Source: Chania multitudinisentens RB-25 (GTDB taxonomy: Bacteria > Pseudomonadota > Gammaproteobacteria > Enterobacterales > Enterobacteriaceae). Taken from it: a stretch of 64,000 bases of DNA. Below the pieces are notes generated by a model. The model was not told the DNA's origin and ran no database searches. It saw only the letters and a list, made by a program, of their open reading frames with translations. Positions within the stretch are counted from its first letter, which is position 1. The number at the start of each line of letters is the position of its first letter. The stretch is taken from positions 2,418,001-2,482,000 of the forward strand of contig NZ_CP007044.2 of NCBI RefSeq assembly GCF_000520015.2, given 5' to 3'. Made by a program: the position numbers and the translations under genes. Positions 53,236-61,606 of the stretch are shown here, piece after piece.

Positions 53236-54813
53236 ATGTCAAAAAATATTCATAAGCATCGCATTCTCATTCTGGATTTTGGTTCGCAATATACCCAACT
53301 GGTTGCCCGCCGCGTGCGTGAGATTGGTGTTTACTGCGAACTGTGGGCGTGGGACGTCAGCGAAGAGCAGATCCGCGAATTCAACCCGAGCGGCATCATC
53401 CTTTCCGGTGGCCCGGAAAGCACCACCGAACAAAACAGCCCGCGAGCGCCGGAGTATGTATTCACTGCGGGAGTGCCCGTTTTTGGGGTGTGCTACGGCA
53501 TGCAAACCATGGCCATACAGTTAGGCGGCCATGTTCAAAGTTCCAATGAGCGTGAGTTTGGTTATGCGCAGGTAGAAGTGGCTACCGAGAGCGCATTGAT
53601 TCGCGACATTGAAGATGCCATCAGCCCAGCAGGCAAACCGTTGTTGGATGTGTGGATGAGCCACGGTGACAAAGTGACCGCCATCCCAGCCGATTTTGTC
53701 ACCGTAGCCAGTACTGACACCTGTCCGTTCGCCATTATGGCCAACGAAGAAAAACGTTTCTACGGCGTGCAGTTCCACCCGGAAGTCACTCATACCCGCC
53801 AGGGCCAACGTATGTTGGAGCGCTTCGTGCTGGATATCTGTGGTTGTGAGGCGTTGTGGACGCCAGCGACCATCATCGAAGATGCCGTTGAGCGTATCCG
53901 CGAGCAGGTGGGGGAAGATCATGTGATCCTCGGTCTGTCTGGCGGAGTCGATTCATCGGTTACCGCGATGCTGCTACACCGTGCGATAGGCAAGCGCCTG
54001 ACCTGCGTGTTTGTTGACAACGGCCTGCTGCGCCTGAATGAAGCTGACCAGGTACTGGAAATGTTTGGTGAGCATTTTGGCCTGAACATTGTGCATGTTC
54101 CGGCAGAACAGCGTTTCCTGAGCGCACTGGCAGGTATTGATGAGCCAGAAGCCAAGCGTAAAACCATTGGCCGCGTGTTTGTCGAAGTGTTCGATGAAGA
54201 AGCCTGCAAACAAAGCGCAGTGAAATGGTTGGCACAGGGCACAATTTACCCGGATGTGATCGAATCTGCCGCTTCTGCGACCGGTAAAGCACACGTCATC
54301 AAATCGCACCACAACGTGGGTGGCCTGCCGAAAGAGATGAAGCTGGGCCTGGTTGAACCGCTGAAAGAGCTGTTCAAAGACGAAGTGCGTAAAATTGGTC
54401 TGGAATTGGGGCTGCCTTACAACATGCTGTATCGCCACCCGTTCCCAGGGCCTGGTTTGGGCGTGCGCGTGCTGGGTGAAGTGAAGAAAGAATACTGCGA
54501 CTTGTTGCGCCGCGCTGATGCGATCTTCATCGAAGAACTGCACAAGGCGGATTTATATAACAAAGTCAGCCAGGCATTCACCGTATTCCTGCCGGTACGT
54601 TCCGTTGGCGTGATGGGCGATGGCCGTAAATACGATTGGGTGGTTTCACTGCGTGCGGTAGAAACTATCGACTTTATGACTGCACATTGGGCGCATCTGC
54701 CGTATGAGTTCCTTGGCCGTGTTTCCAACCGCATCATCAACGAAGTCGACGGTATTTCCCGCGTGGTGTATGACATCAGCGGCAAGCCGCCAGCGACGAT
54801 TGAGTGGGAATAG
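53236..54813 (+). CDS. guaA: GMP synthase (glutamine-hydrolysing)
   Basis: GuaA aminates XMP to GMP. The 525-residue protein has an N-terminal class I glutamine amidotransferase (Cys in FGVCYGMQTMA, His-Glu in GVQFHPEVTHT) to about residue 205, the PP-loop ATPase (GLSGGVDSSVTAML) and a C-terminal dimerisation domain ending PPATIEWE. It follows guaB by 102 nt and forms the guaBA operon. Confidence 0.98.
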   Translation: MSKNIHKHRILILDFGSQYTQLVARRVREIGVYCELWAWDVSEEQIREFNPSGIILSGGPESTTEQNSPRAPEYVFTAGVPVFGVCYGMQTMAIQLGGHVQSSNEREFGYAQVEVATESALIRDIEDAISPAGKPLLDVWMSHGDKVTAIPADFVTVASTDTCPFAIMANEEKRFYGVQFHPEVTHTRQGQRMLERFVLDICGCEALWTPATIIEDAVERIREQVGEDHVILGLSGGVDSSVTAMLLHRAIGKRLTCVFVDNGLLRLNEADQVLEMFGEHFGLNIVHVPAEQRFLSALAGIDEPEAKRKTIGRVFVEVFDEEACKQSAVKWLAQGTIYPDVIESAASATGKAHVIKSHHNVGGLPKEMKLGLVEPLKELFKDEVRKIGLELGLPYNMLYRHPFPGPGLGVRVLGEVKKEYCDLLRRADAIFIEELHKADLYNKVSQAFTVFLPVRSVGVMGDGRKYDWVVSLRAVETIDFMTAHWAHLPYEFLGRVSNRIINEVDGISRVVYDISGKPPATIEWE

Positions 54814-54848
54814 GTATTTAGCATCTTCTGAATGCCGTTAACGTCTTT

Positions 54849-54885
54849 AAAAGCCAGCCAAATCAAATGATTTAACTGGCTTTTT
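54849..54885 (+). terminator. Terminator of the guaBA operon
   Basis: AAAAGCCAG and CTGGCTTTTT form a 9-bp stem around an AT-rich loop, with the T-run at the end, 36 bp after the guaA stop. Confidence 0.75.
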
Positions 54886-54962
54886 GGTTCCTGTTTCAAT
54901 TCAGATCACTCCCCCTGGTAGTTCGAGAAAGTCTGCTGGTTTGGTCAGCGCATTTGCCCGAA

Positions 54963-55886
54963 TCACGGGGCATTTTCGCGCGAATTCTTGTGGCCATTTA
55001 ATTCAACAATCAAATTTCGCAGCCAGCGATGGCCGGCATGACCATGGCTGCGTTCGTGCCAGACTAAGCTGACGTTAAATTGCTCAGTCAGCCACGGCAC
55101 ATTAACCACCGAAAGCCGAGCTGGCTGCCCTTGCAATAATCGCCGTGGAACCAGAGCGACAAAGTCACTAATTAACACGATCTCAGGAACGAAAAAGAAC
55201 GAAGCTGCCGACATAACAACCTTACGCTGATGCCCGAATGCCGCCAGAATATCATCGATAGGGGTTGAAAAACTGCCACCCGAAGGTGAAACAATCACAT
55301 GCTCAAGCTGAGCAAAATCCTGCATTGTCAGGTTATTTTTGAGGGTAGGGTGTCCCTGCCGCCCAATCAGTACATAGGTTTCATTGAATAAATGGCGGGT
55401 TCTGAGATGCGCATGATGAGAACCCGGTGTGATAATGGCGATATCAACATCGCCATTAGCCAATTGTTGTTCTAATTGGGCTGGATCATAGTGGCGAGCG
55501 GCAATACGCACACCCGGGGCTGTTTGCCGCAAGGCTAATACAAGCGGCATAACGACAGCCGCCTGTATGTAGTCGGTACAGGCTATCGCGAGGGTTAATG
55601 TGGCCCTTTCAGGATAAAAATCCTTATGAGATTGCAGCGTGCGGCGCAGTTGATCCAAAGATTCACGTAATGGAGCAAGTAACTCAAGTGCTTTTACGGT
55701 TGGCGTCATCCCCCGCCGAGCAGGCACAAGTAAAGGATCATCAAACATATCCCTCAAACGGTTCAGTTGTGCACTGACGGCGGGTTGGCTGAGGTTAAGT
55801 CGTGCCGCAGCCTTCGTCACGTTCTGCTCTGCCAGCAATGCTTCGAGGGTAAGCAGTAGGTTTAAATCGAGGCGTGTGGTATCCAT
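54963..55886 (-). CDS. LysR-family regulator divergent from the NmrA-like gene
   Basis: The 307-residue protein has the LysR helix-turn-helix (LNLLLTLEALLAEQNVTKAA ... SQPAVSAQLNRLR) at residues 6-65 and an effector domain. It belongs to the NodD/SyrM-like group by its start MDTTRLDLNLLLTLEALL. The gene is divergent from the NAD(P)-binding protein gene with a 97-bp gap, the classic LysR regulator-target arrangement. The inducer is not known. Confidence 0.87.
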   Translation of the reverse strand: MDTTRLDLNLLLTLEALLAEQNVTKAAARLNLSQPAVSAQLNRLRDMFDDPLLVPARRGMTPTVKALELLAPLRESLDQLRRTLQSHKDFYPERATLTLAIACTDYIQAAVVMPLVLALRQTAPGVRIAARHYDPAQLEQQLANGDVDIAIITPGSHHAHLRTRHLFNETYVLIGRQGHPTLKNNLTMQDFAQLEHVIVSPSGGSFSTPIDDILAAFGHQRKVVMSAASFFFVPEIVLISDFVALVPRRLLQGQPARLSVVNVPWLTEQFNVSLVWHERSHGHAGHRWLRNLIVELNGHKNSRENAP

Positions 55887-55983
55887 TTTGTGGATTCCTA
55901 AATATAAAATAATCGATTTCTCTTATTCCTTATTGGTCCTGATAATGCAAGCACAAACCGTATAAACCATCAGGAGCAAGCCA

Positions 55984-56949
55984 ATGTTATTGGATAATAA
56001 GCCACTCATCACCGTGGTAGGGGCGCTGAGCAAACAAGGGCGCAGCGTTGTACGTACGCTGCTGGAAAGCCAACGTTATCGTGTACGAGCACTAACCCGC
56101 CGAATTGACTCTCCCGGAGCGCAAGACTTGGCACGTCTGGGAGCGGAGCTTATGGCTGTGCCATTAGAGTTGGGATATAAAGAGAAATTCGTTCAGGCTT
56201 TCAAGGGGGCACAGGGTGTATTTCTGATGACACCACCTATCACGCCTGAGGCGAGCCATGCAGAAACGCCCGAAGTAGAACTGGGCAAACAGATAACTGA
56301 TGCTGCCGTTGAAGCTGGCGTGGAACATATTGTTTTTACTAGCCTGGAAAACGTAGAAAAAATTACGGAAGGCAAAAAATGGGTTCCACACTTTACCGAC
56401 AAGGCCAGGGTTGAGAACTATATTCGCGCACAGCCCGTTACCAGTTCATTTATCTCGATGGCGTTTTTTTACACGAACCTGCTGGAATATTACCAACCAC
56501 GCTTGGAAGGGGATACCCTAGTCTTTCCTATCTATCTGCCCGAAGATTTTCGTGCCCCCTTTGTTGACCCACTGACCGCGACGGGCCCAGCAGTGTTGGA
56601 AATTTTTGATCATCAGGATAAATACGCGGGCCAATATTTACCCGTTATCGGGGATATTATTTCGCCCAAAGAAATGGTTGAGACATTTATTCGCGTCAGC
56701 GGGAAAAAAGCTATTTATCGTTCGGCGTTTACTCATGAAGAACTGCTGCAACACTTCCCTGCATTTTCCAGCATGGAAGGGCTGGTTGATGAGGTGGTAG
56801 GGATGGCCGAATATGCGGTGGAGTATGGTTATTTCCGTAAAGATCGCGATCTGCTGTGGAGCCGACAAATCAATCCAGCCAGTTTGACCTGGGAGCAATT
56901 CCTGCAAACAACCGGATGGCAGGGGCAATCGCTCTCTTTTGCCCGTTGA
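55984..56949 (+). CDS. NmrA-like NAD(P)-binding protein
   Basis: The 321-residue protein has an N-terminal Rossmann motif of the atypical short-chain type (LITVVGALSKQGRSVVRTLL) and the segment VEHIVFTSLENVEKI usual in the NmrA/HSCARG group. Members act as redox sensors or reductases on quinones and other small molecules. There is no Tyr-x-x-x-Lys pair in a clear position, so catalysis is uncertain. A CAGGAGCAAGCC Shine-Dalgarno precedes the ATG. Control by the divergent LysR protein is likely. Confidence 0.82.
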   Translation: MLLDNKPLITVVGALSKQGRSVVRTLLESQRYRVRALTRRIDSPGAQDLARLGAELMAVPLELGYKEKFVQAFKGAQGVFLMTPPITPEASHAETPEVELGKQITDAAVEAGVEHIVFTSLENVEKITEGKKWVPHFTDKARVENYIRAQPVTSSFISMAFFYTNLLEYYQPRLEGDTLVFPIYLPEDFRAPFVDPLTATGPAVLEIFDHQDKYAGQYLPVIGDIISPKEMVETFIRVSGKKAIYRSAFTHEELLQHFPAFSSMEGLVDEVVGMAEYAVEYGYFRKDRDLLWSRQINPASLTWEQFLQTTGWQGQSLSFAR

Positions 56950-57364
56950 GCCTGCACACTGCCTCTTCTGGCAGGCCTGTTGGTACGATATTCATGATTT
57001 GGTTACCTCTGGCTAATGTCAATCAAGACTTCTGCATTAAGCAAAAGTTTGTTGGTGCAGAGCACCCTGAGAATAATGGACGTCATAAACGTCTCTGGTA
57101 CTACAGTGTATGTGATGACTCGCTTAGGGAGCTATATTCAGCGTAAGCAACTCTTTACATGTTCGGTTCTTTTCTCTATAGGCAGTTTTATTATTATGGA
57201 AATAAACTAGAAATAATTTTGGGATTTTTTGACAAAGGAAATAGTCAGTATATTGTGATAAAGGCTTTACCTTAGCGATAAGAAAGCTAATAGTATTAGC
57301 CTTTATCCGTTATATGAGTGACTGAATGAGTAATCGAAACACCTACGTTATTTATTGTGTGATC
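56950..57364. other. Non-coding gap with no recognised feature
   Basis: These 415 bp between the NmrA-like gene and amiD contain no gene I can support. A 64-codon open frame (57016-57210) has no Shine-Dalgarno and no recognised domain. The stretch from about 57130 to 57364 is AT-rich. A weak inverted repeat (CTGCCTCTTCTGGCAG) follows the NmrA-like stop but has no T-run. Confidence 0.6.
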
Positions 57365-58207
57365 TCAGGTTTTATTACTCCGATACTTTTCTATTAGCGC
57401 TTTGGCAATCGATTCGGTTTCTGCATCTGCTTTGCCACTGATATCACGCTGTCTGAAATGCATCTGGAATGCGCTAATGGTTTTACGCGTTTTTTCATCC
57501 AATATCCCAGACTGAGGGATTTCATCATATCCATATTGACTTAGAGCTTTTTGGATTGTAAGCACATCAGCGGGAGTATCAGGCGATCTGCCAGCAAGAT
57601 ATTGTTCAACCGTCTCTTTATTGGGCCAAACTCCTATTCCCATTTCTGCTAATCTCTGCCATGGGAATAATTTCCCCGGGTCACTTTTCCTTAATGGTGC
57701 AATATCACTATGCGCAATAACATTATCAAGGGTAATATTATTTCTTTTAATTATATCTTTAGCAAGTACTGCAATCGCTGAAATCTGCTGTTCATTAAAA
57801 GGATACCAAACTTGATGCCCTAGCATATCTTCAGTAAACCCTTTGTTGACGATTTCTATGCCAATTGAGCTATCATTAATATTACTCCGGCCATTCCAAT
57901 GGCTGACGCCAGCATGCCATGCTCTATTTTCCTCTGGAACAAGTTGTAATATAATTGGTTTACCATCTTTACGTTTAGGAAGGCTAGGGACAAGATAATG
58001 AGCGCTGACTTCTCCTTTGGTCAGGATCTTTAACGACGTCGCATCATCCGCTGCGGTATAGTGGAATACTAAAAACCTGATCCGATTATTTTGGCTTTGA
58101 GAGGGAAAAGCACTGTCAGTATAATAGTCACCTCTATCTTTGAGCGGTGCTTTGGAAGAACACCCTACTATTACTACTGTAAATAATGCAATAAGCAACT
58201 TTCTCAT
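57365..58207 (-). CDS. amiD: AmiD N-acetylmuramoyl-L-alanine amidase (lipoprotein)
   Basis: AmiD is a zinc amidase of the outer membrane that cleaves the lactyl-peptide bond of peptidoglycan and anhydro-muropeptides. The 280-residue protein (E. coli 276) has a signal peptide with lipobox VIVGC, an amidase_2 domain with zinc ligands in LVFHYTAADD and VIAHSDIAP, and a C-terminal peptidoglycan-binding domain (about 210-270: VLTIQKALSQYGYDEIPQSG). The start at 58207 (MRKLLIALFTVVIVGC) places the signal correctly. It is the last ordinary chromosomal gene before the accessory region. Confidence 0.92.
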   Translation of the reverse strand: MRKLLIALFTVVIVGCSSKAPLKDRGDYYTDSAFPSQSQNNRIRFLVFHYTAADDATSLKILTKGEVSAHYLVPSLPKRKDGKPIILQLVPEENRAWHAGVSHWNGRSNINDSSIGIEIVNKGFTEDMLGHQVWYPFNEQQISAIAVLAKDIIKRNNITLDNVIAHSDIAPLRKSDPGKLFPWQRLAEMGIGVWPNKETVEQYLAGRSPDTPADVLTIQKALSQYGYDEIPQSGILDEKTRKTISAFQMHFRQRDISGKADAETESIAKALIEKYRSNKT

Positions 58208-58293
58208 GTATTTTCCTATACTATAACTGTTTAACCTTTTCTGATGATAAGGCATTCCTCCTCTGGATGATTTGATATATTAATATTGATTTA

Positions 58294-58310
58294 GGCTCTG
58301 TTGAATAAAT
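58294..58310. repeat. IS903-like terminal sequence remnant
   Basis: GGCTCTGTTGAATAAAT differs by one base from the outer end of IS903-type (IS5 family) elements (GGCTTTGTTGAATAAAT). No transposase of that family follows. It could be a leftover end, or chance. Confidence 0.3.
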
Positions 58311-58364
58311 AAGGTATTGATGAGTGTTTTTGTATTTGTATGAGAAGATCACGGTTTGGTCAGA

Positions 58365-59372
58365 TGTGTGATTCATAGACATCGTTTCAATTTTCTCAGT
58401 TCAAGTTCGAGCTTGTAATTTTGTTCCTGTATATGTTCTTCATTGGGCTGATAGTTTGTGTGAACAGCATCAGAGTATGGCGTTTGCTCAGCAAGTTCGA
58501 AGTAGCGCTCCATCGGAGTTTTACCGTTGTGAGCGTTATGAGGATGTTCCCAGTTATAGTAATGCTGCCATTCTGCCAGTAGCGCCTTCAGGTCATCAAC
58601 TGAGAGATCCACGGTAGCGTAGAACTCTGCTTTGTCTGTCTTTTGGGAACGTTCAACTTTGCCATTAAGATGAGGCGAAGCAGGTTTATTTGGACGAAAC
58701 TTGATGCCGTATTCTTTCAACCTTTCCTGCACTTTAACGGCAAAAAACTCTCTTCCCCGGTCTGTCTGAAAGCGCTGTATTTCTCCAATAACACAATCAA
58801 TAAAATCCAGTGTATTGGCAGCCGTGCGGCGAGAGTAGAGCCTTAGGACTCTGTAGCGGGTGCAATCGTCAACAGATGTGTACTGATATAAGCCGGGGCC
58901 AATTTTACAGGTATCCATCTGGACCCGATCACCGGGAACAGGGCGTTCGTAGCGAATGAAATCAGCTTTACGCCGGAATTTAACAACAGGTTTAACCTGA
59001 TTCTGGCAAAGGACTTTATGGATCGTTGCCATTGCCAGTGAGATTGAATGAAGCCGTTTTAACTCGTTCTGAATCCGCCTTGCCCCCAAATTTCGCAGGG
59101 AACGTAACTCCAGGATCAGAGCGACTTCACCAGCGCCGGTTTTCGTTGATGGTGAGCGTTTAGGGCGACGGCTATGACTTTCCAAACCAGCGATGCCTTG
59201 AGCCAGATATCTGCGCCACTATTTACGCAATGTGGGGCGAGAAATACCACAACGACGGCATACGAACCCCGTATCACCGGACGTTTCATAGAGTTTTACC
59301 CACTGTAACCGCTACTGAATTTCCCTGTTCATAGCGAGGTATTATAGTGAAACGATGTCTATGAATCACACA
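58365..59372. mobile_element. IS481-like insertion sequence with 25-bp perfect inverted repeats
   Basis: The two ends are exact inverted copies: 58365-58389 begins TGTGTGATTCATAGACATCG and 59348-59372 is its reverse complement. The element is 1,008 bp and contains one transposase gene on the minus strand. Family assignment rests on the DDE transposase type, the size and the ends beginning TGT. No target duplication could be recognised (GGTCAGA on the left, AATATGA on the right), which suggests later rearrangement. On the right it abuts an IS3-family transposase fragment, into which it appears to have inserted. Confidence 0.85.
58373..59332 (-). pseudogene. IS481-like transposase with two in-frame amber codons
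   Basis: Read from the ATG at 59332 the frame encodes an N-terminal helix-turn-helix (TGFVCRRCGISRPTLRK) and then a long intact integrase core. The core has the DDE motifs in VQMDTCKIGP...SVDDCTRYR, FQTDRGREFF and LNGKVERSQKTDKAEF. Two TAG codons interrupt it: at 59312-59314 (codon 7) and 59219-59221 (codon 38). The rest, from about 59185 to the stop at 58373, is open. As both breaks are TAG and the remainder is undamaged, the copy must be recently inactivated, or complemented by suppression; the plain reading is a pseudogene. Confidence 0.8.
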
Positions 59373-59605
59373 AATATGAAAGTGTGGATCACTTAAGGCG
59401 GGACATCGTCAAATATATTGATTACTATAACCATATGAGGATAAAGGAAAAACTTGGTGGTCTCAGCCCTGTGCAATATAGGCTAAGTCAAGCAGCATTA
59501 AGGTTGTCCAAGATCTGGTGCGCAGATCAAGCAAGTGTGGCCCGTGAATTTAAAACATCAAGACAGACAATTATGAGGATCCGAGGCTCAGCAAACAATG
59601 AATAA
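59373..59605 (+). pseudogene. Chimeric remnant: IS3-family OrfB tail joined to a serine-recombinase tail
   Basis: The frame reads out of the right IS end as KYESVDHLRRDIVKYIDYYN and then IKEKLGGLSPVQYRL, the C-terminal end of an IS3/IS150-type OrfB. After a short unlike stretch it continues QASVAREFKTSRQTIMRIRG, which looks like the C-terminal helix-turn-helix of a resolvase/invertase-type serine recombinase. The frame is open through both, but no known protein has this order, so it is a fusion of two debris pieces. The recombinase tail lies 40 bp upstream of luxI. A resolvase next to such a luxIR pair fits the reported Tn3-like transposon carrying spnIR in Serratia, which is inference. Confidence 0.65.
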
Positions 59606-59645
59606 AAAAGGAATAGAAACAGGGACACAAAACATTCTCAATGGA

Positions 59646-60272
59646 ATGCTTGAACTGTTTGATGTCAGCTATGATGAGCTGAAGGTGACGCACTCGAATG
59701 AACTTTATCGGTTGAGAAAAAAAACCTTCAGCGACCGGCTGAGATGGGATGTAGTGTGCAACGTCGACTTGGAATTTGATGAATTTGATAATCCCGACAC
59801 GCGCTATATTCTTGGTTTGTACAATGGACAACTGGTGTGCAGTGTGCGCTTTATTGGCCTTGAACAGCCCAATATGATAACTCACACGTTTCGTGCTTGT
59901 TTTGACACCGTTCCGCTTCCTCTCAACGGTATAGAATCGAGCCGTTTCTTTGTCGATAAAGACCGGGCGCGGCAACTCCTAGGGGGGCGCTATCCGGTCA
60001 GCCAGGTTTTGTTTCTTGCCATGATTAACTGGGCTCGCCACAACGAACGCAACGGTATTCACACTATTGTAAGTCGCCCGATGCAGACAATACTGAAACG
60101 TTCAGGATGGCAAATCAAGACGCTTAAAGAAGCCTTCCTCAGCGAGCGAGAGCGTATCTATCTGGTATTTTTGCCGACAGGAGCAGAGGATCGGGATCAG
60201 ATGGCATCAGGGCTCATCAGCGAATACGGCTACCCTGCGGAGTCAGTTATTACTTGGCCGCTGTCGCTGTGA
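59646..60272 (+). CDS. LuxI-family acyl-homoserine lactone synthase (EsaI/SpnI type)
   Basis: The enzyme makes an N-acyl-homoserine lactone signal from S-adenosylmethionine and acyl-ACP. With the start at 59646 (MLELFDVSYDELKV) it has 208 residues, matching EsaI-type proteins. Conserved residues are present: Arg and Phe in LYRLRKKTFSDRLRWDV, the Asp-x-Asp region DEFDNPDTRYILG, the core Arg in LVCSVRF, and ESSRFFVD. The Thr in TIVSRPMQ-type position fits 3-oxo-acyl producers such as EsaI, but I cannot fix the chain length. An in-frame ATG at 59598 is an alternative start. Its last 23 bp overlap the convergent luxR gene. Confidence 0.9.
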   Translation: MLELFDVSYDELKVTHSNELYRLRKKTFSDRLRWDVVCNVDLEFDEFDNPDTRYILGLYNGQLVCSVRFIGLEQPNMITHTFRACFDTVPLPLNGIESSRFFVDKDRARQLLGGRYPVSQVLFLAMINWARHNERNGIHTIVSRPMQTILKRSGWQIKTLKEAFLSERERIYLVFLPTGAEDRDQMASGLISEYGYPAESVITWPLSL

Positions 60273-60993
60273 TAAGCTCCAGCTCGACACTCAGCCGGAT
60301 CGCCTGGCGGGCGTTGCTGACGCCCAGCTTGGAGACAATATTGCCCATATGAAACTTCACCGTACTCATGGAAATACCTGCGATGGCGGCAATCTCACCA
60401 TAGGTTTTTCCCATGCTGGACCAATACAGCACTTCGTTCTCCCGCGGGGTAAAAATGGGTTTTACCCTATCCATATGATGTCTTTGCCTACCGGATGAGC
60501 TTGCGCCGGCAAGGCGATACATCTGTTCATTAATATCGATCAGTAATATCTGTATGGCCCCACGCTCAGACGTGAGCCGTGCTTCCAATTCCCCTTGTTC
60601 GTTGTTGTCAATGATGGCCGACAACAACGCGAGGTTATTCATATGATCATGCAACACAAAAGTGAAGCCGTTGACGATATTGTAATGCTTAGCGAGGGAA
60701 AATATCTTGGTGAACTTCAGGTCGGACATCAGTGTAATATTTTCGTCCCATGCAAAAGGAGATGTACGCCTGAACGCGGTCAATATCACAGGATCAGTGA
60801 GTTGAAAATTGTTGGTGCGGTAGAGCTCAACCCATTCATCAGGATAAGTGGAAATAATGAGTACATCTGACGGATTTTTTTTGCTGACGACCGTATAAGC
60901 GTATTCCAGTCTGCCAAATGAGGACAACTTTCTATCTATATACTCCCGGAGCGTTTCCGTTATGGTCTGATTTTCATTGAAGGCAGAAAACAT
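60250..60993 (-). CDS. LuxR-family quorum-sensing regulator (EsaR/SpnR type)
   Basis: The 247-residue protein has an autoinducer-binding domain (about residues 15-165) with the conserved Trp and Asp in YPDEWVELY and TDPVILTAF, and a C-terminal GerE/LuxR helix-turn-helix (FTPRENEVLYWSSMGKTYGE, then STVKFHMGNIVSKLGV). It is convergent with luxI and overlaps it by 23 bp, as in esaI/esaR and spr-type pairs. EsaR-like members act as repressors that lose DNA binding when the signal is bound. A lux-box-like dyad over its own promoter supports autorepression. The gene appears intact. Confidence 0.9.
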   Translation of the reverse strand: MFSAFNENQTITETLREYIDRKLSSFGRLEYAYTVVSKKNPSDVLIISTYPDEWVELYRTNNFQLTDPVILTAFRRTSPFAWDENITLMSDLKFTKIFSLAKHYNIVNGFTFVLHDHMNNLALLSAIIDNNEQGELEARLTSERGAIQILLIDINEQMYRLAGASSSGRQRHHMDRVKPIFTPRENEVLYWSSMGKTYGEIAAIAGISMSTVKFHMGNIVSKLGVSNARQAIRLSVELELITATAAK

Positions 60994-61034
60994 ACAGGCT
61001 CCGTTACAGTCTCATTTTCCCTTTTAGCGATATA

Positions 61035-61054
61035 ACCTAAACCTAAGTATAGGT
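61035..61054. promoter_or_regulatory. Lux-box/esaR-box-like dyad over the luxR promoter
   Basis: ACCTAAACCTAAGTATAGGT is a 20-bp imperfect dyad starting 42 bp upstream of the luxR start codon. It has the 20-bp size and the ACCTA...TAGGT ends of lux boxes and matches the published esaR box (as I recall it, GCCTGTACTATAGTGCAGGT) at 12 of 20 positions. On the minus strand TATACT inside it is a good -10, with TTGTGC 18 bp upstream. Binding there would block transcription of luxR. Confidence 0.65.
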
Positions 61055-61125
61055 ATGTATAAAACTTAAGCACAACTTACAGATCAGGAAACGCAAGCTA
61101 TAATAACCCTCGTTAGGCGAATAGT

Positions 61126-61148
61126 AAAAAAACTGACCTTTCGGTCAG
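61126..61148 (-). terminator. Terminator at the end of the frameshifted minus-strand gene
   Basis: Read on the minus strand, CTGACC-GAAA-GGTCAG is followed by TTTTTTT. It is a compact strong terminator overlapping the stop of the pseudogene at 61145 and isolates luxR from upstream transcription. Confidence 0.85.
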
Positions 61149-61509
61149 GTAGCTAATCCAGCCAACACCAGGGAAAAATTGTTTCGGTCAGACAGGATAT
61201 GCAAAAAGTCACTGCTGACCGGACCTTCCACTTTAACACTGCTTACTTTTTCTTTCAAATTCATCTTCGGCAACACGGCCAGCCAGTCAATTTCATCACT
61301 CCCCCAAACCTGCAACACCAACGCATGAGCATGCTTATTCGCTGGCGTTAAACCACACTAACCGGACACCTCAATAAACAAAATGCATCAGTGAAATAAC
61401 TGCAATCATTCACGCTACTGAAAGCGAAGCGGATGCCCTTAGGTCGCAAAACACGCAGTAAATGCCGTGATGAAAGCCAAATGTCGTCATATTGTAGCTT
61501 CGCCCCCAT
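61145..61509 (-). pseudogene. Frameshifted gene of unknown family
   Basis: Two minus-strand frames look like halves of one protein. The first starts near 61509 (MGAKLQYDDIWLSSRHLLRV) and runs to a TAA at 61348-61350. The second is open from 61358 leftward (CGLTPANKHAHALVLQVWGS) and ends EGPVSSDFLHILSDRNNFS... at a TGA at 61145-61147, inside a terminator. The junction near 61350-61360 shows a +1/-1 frameshift. I do not recognise the family. Codon use resembles that of the main chromosome more than the AT-rich toxin genes to the right. It could be an accessory or immunity gene, but there is no evidence for either. Confidence 0.5.
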
Positions 61510-61564
61510 TAGGGGTAAATGAGCAGCTTACGATAAAGCAGGATGTTTTGAGTTAAATAAAAAA

Positions 61565-61593
61565 GCCGGAAAGATTGGGATGATCTTTCCGGC
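61565..61593 (-). terminator. Terminator downstream of the decayed Rhs immunity gene
   Basis: GCCGGAAAGAT and ATCTTTCCGGC form a perfect 11-bp stem with loop TGGGATG; on the minus strand it is followed by TTTTTTATTT. It lies 14 bp after the immunity gene stop. Confidence 0.85.
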
Positions 61594-61606
61594 CTAACCT
61601 AATGCA

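Noticed and set aside
57016..57210. 64-codon open frame with a stretch resembling the NVSG segment of cation-dicarboxylate symporters
   Set aside because: The similarity is one short stretch, there is no Shine-Dalgarno and no flanking membrane segments; it cannot be supported as a remnant.
58354..59383. Target-site duplication of the IS481-like element
   Set aside because: The flanks (GGTCAGA and AATATGA) do not match; none can be claimed.
59373..61144. Direct naming of the locus as the Tn3-like transposon described with spnIR
   Set aside because: No transposase gene, 38-bp terminal repeats, or zntB-like passenger was seen; only a recombinase tail supports it, so it is left as a hypothesis.
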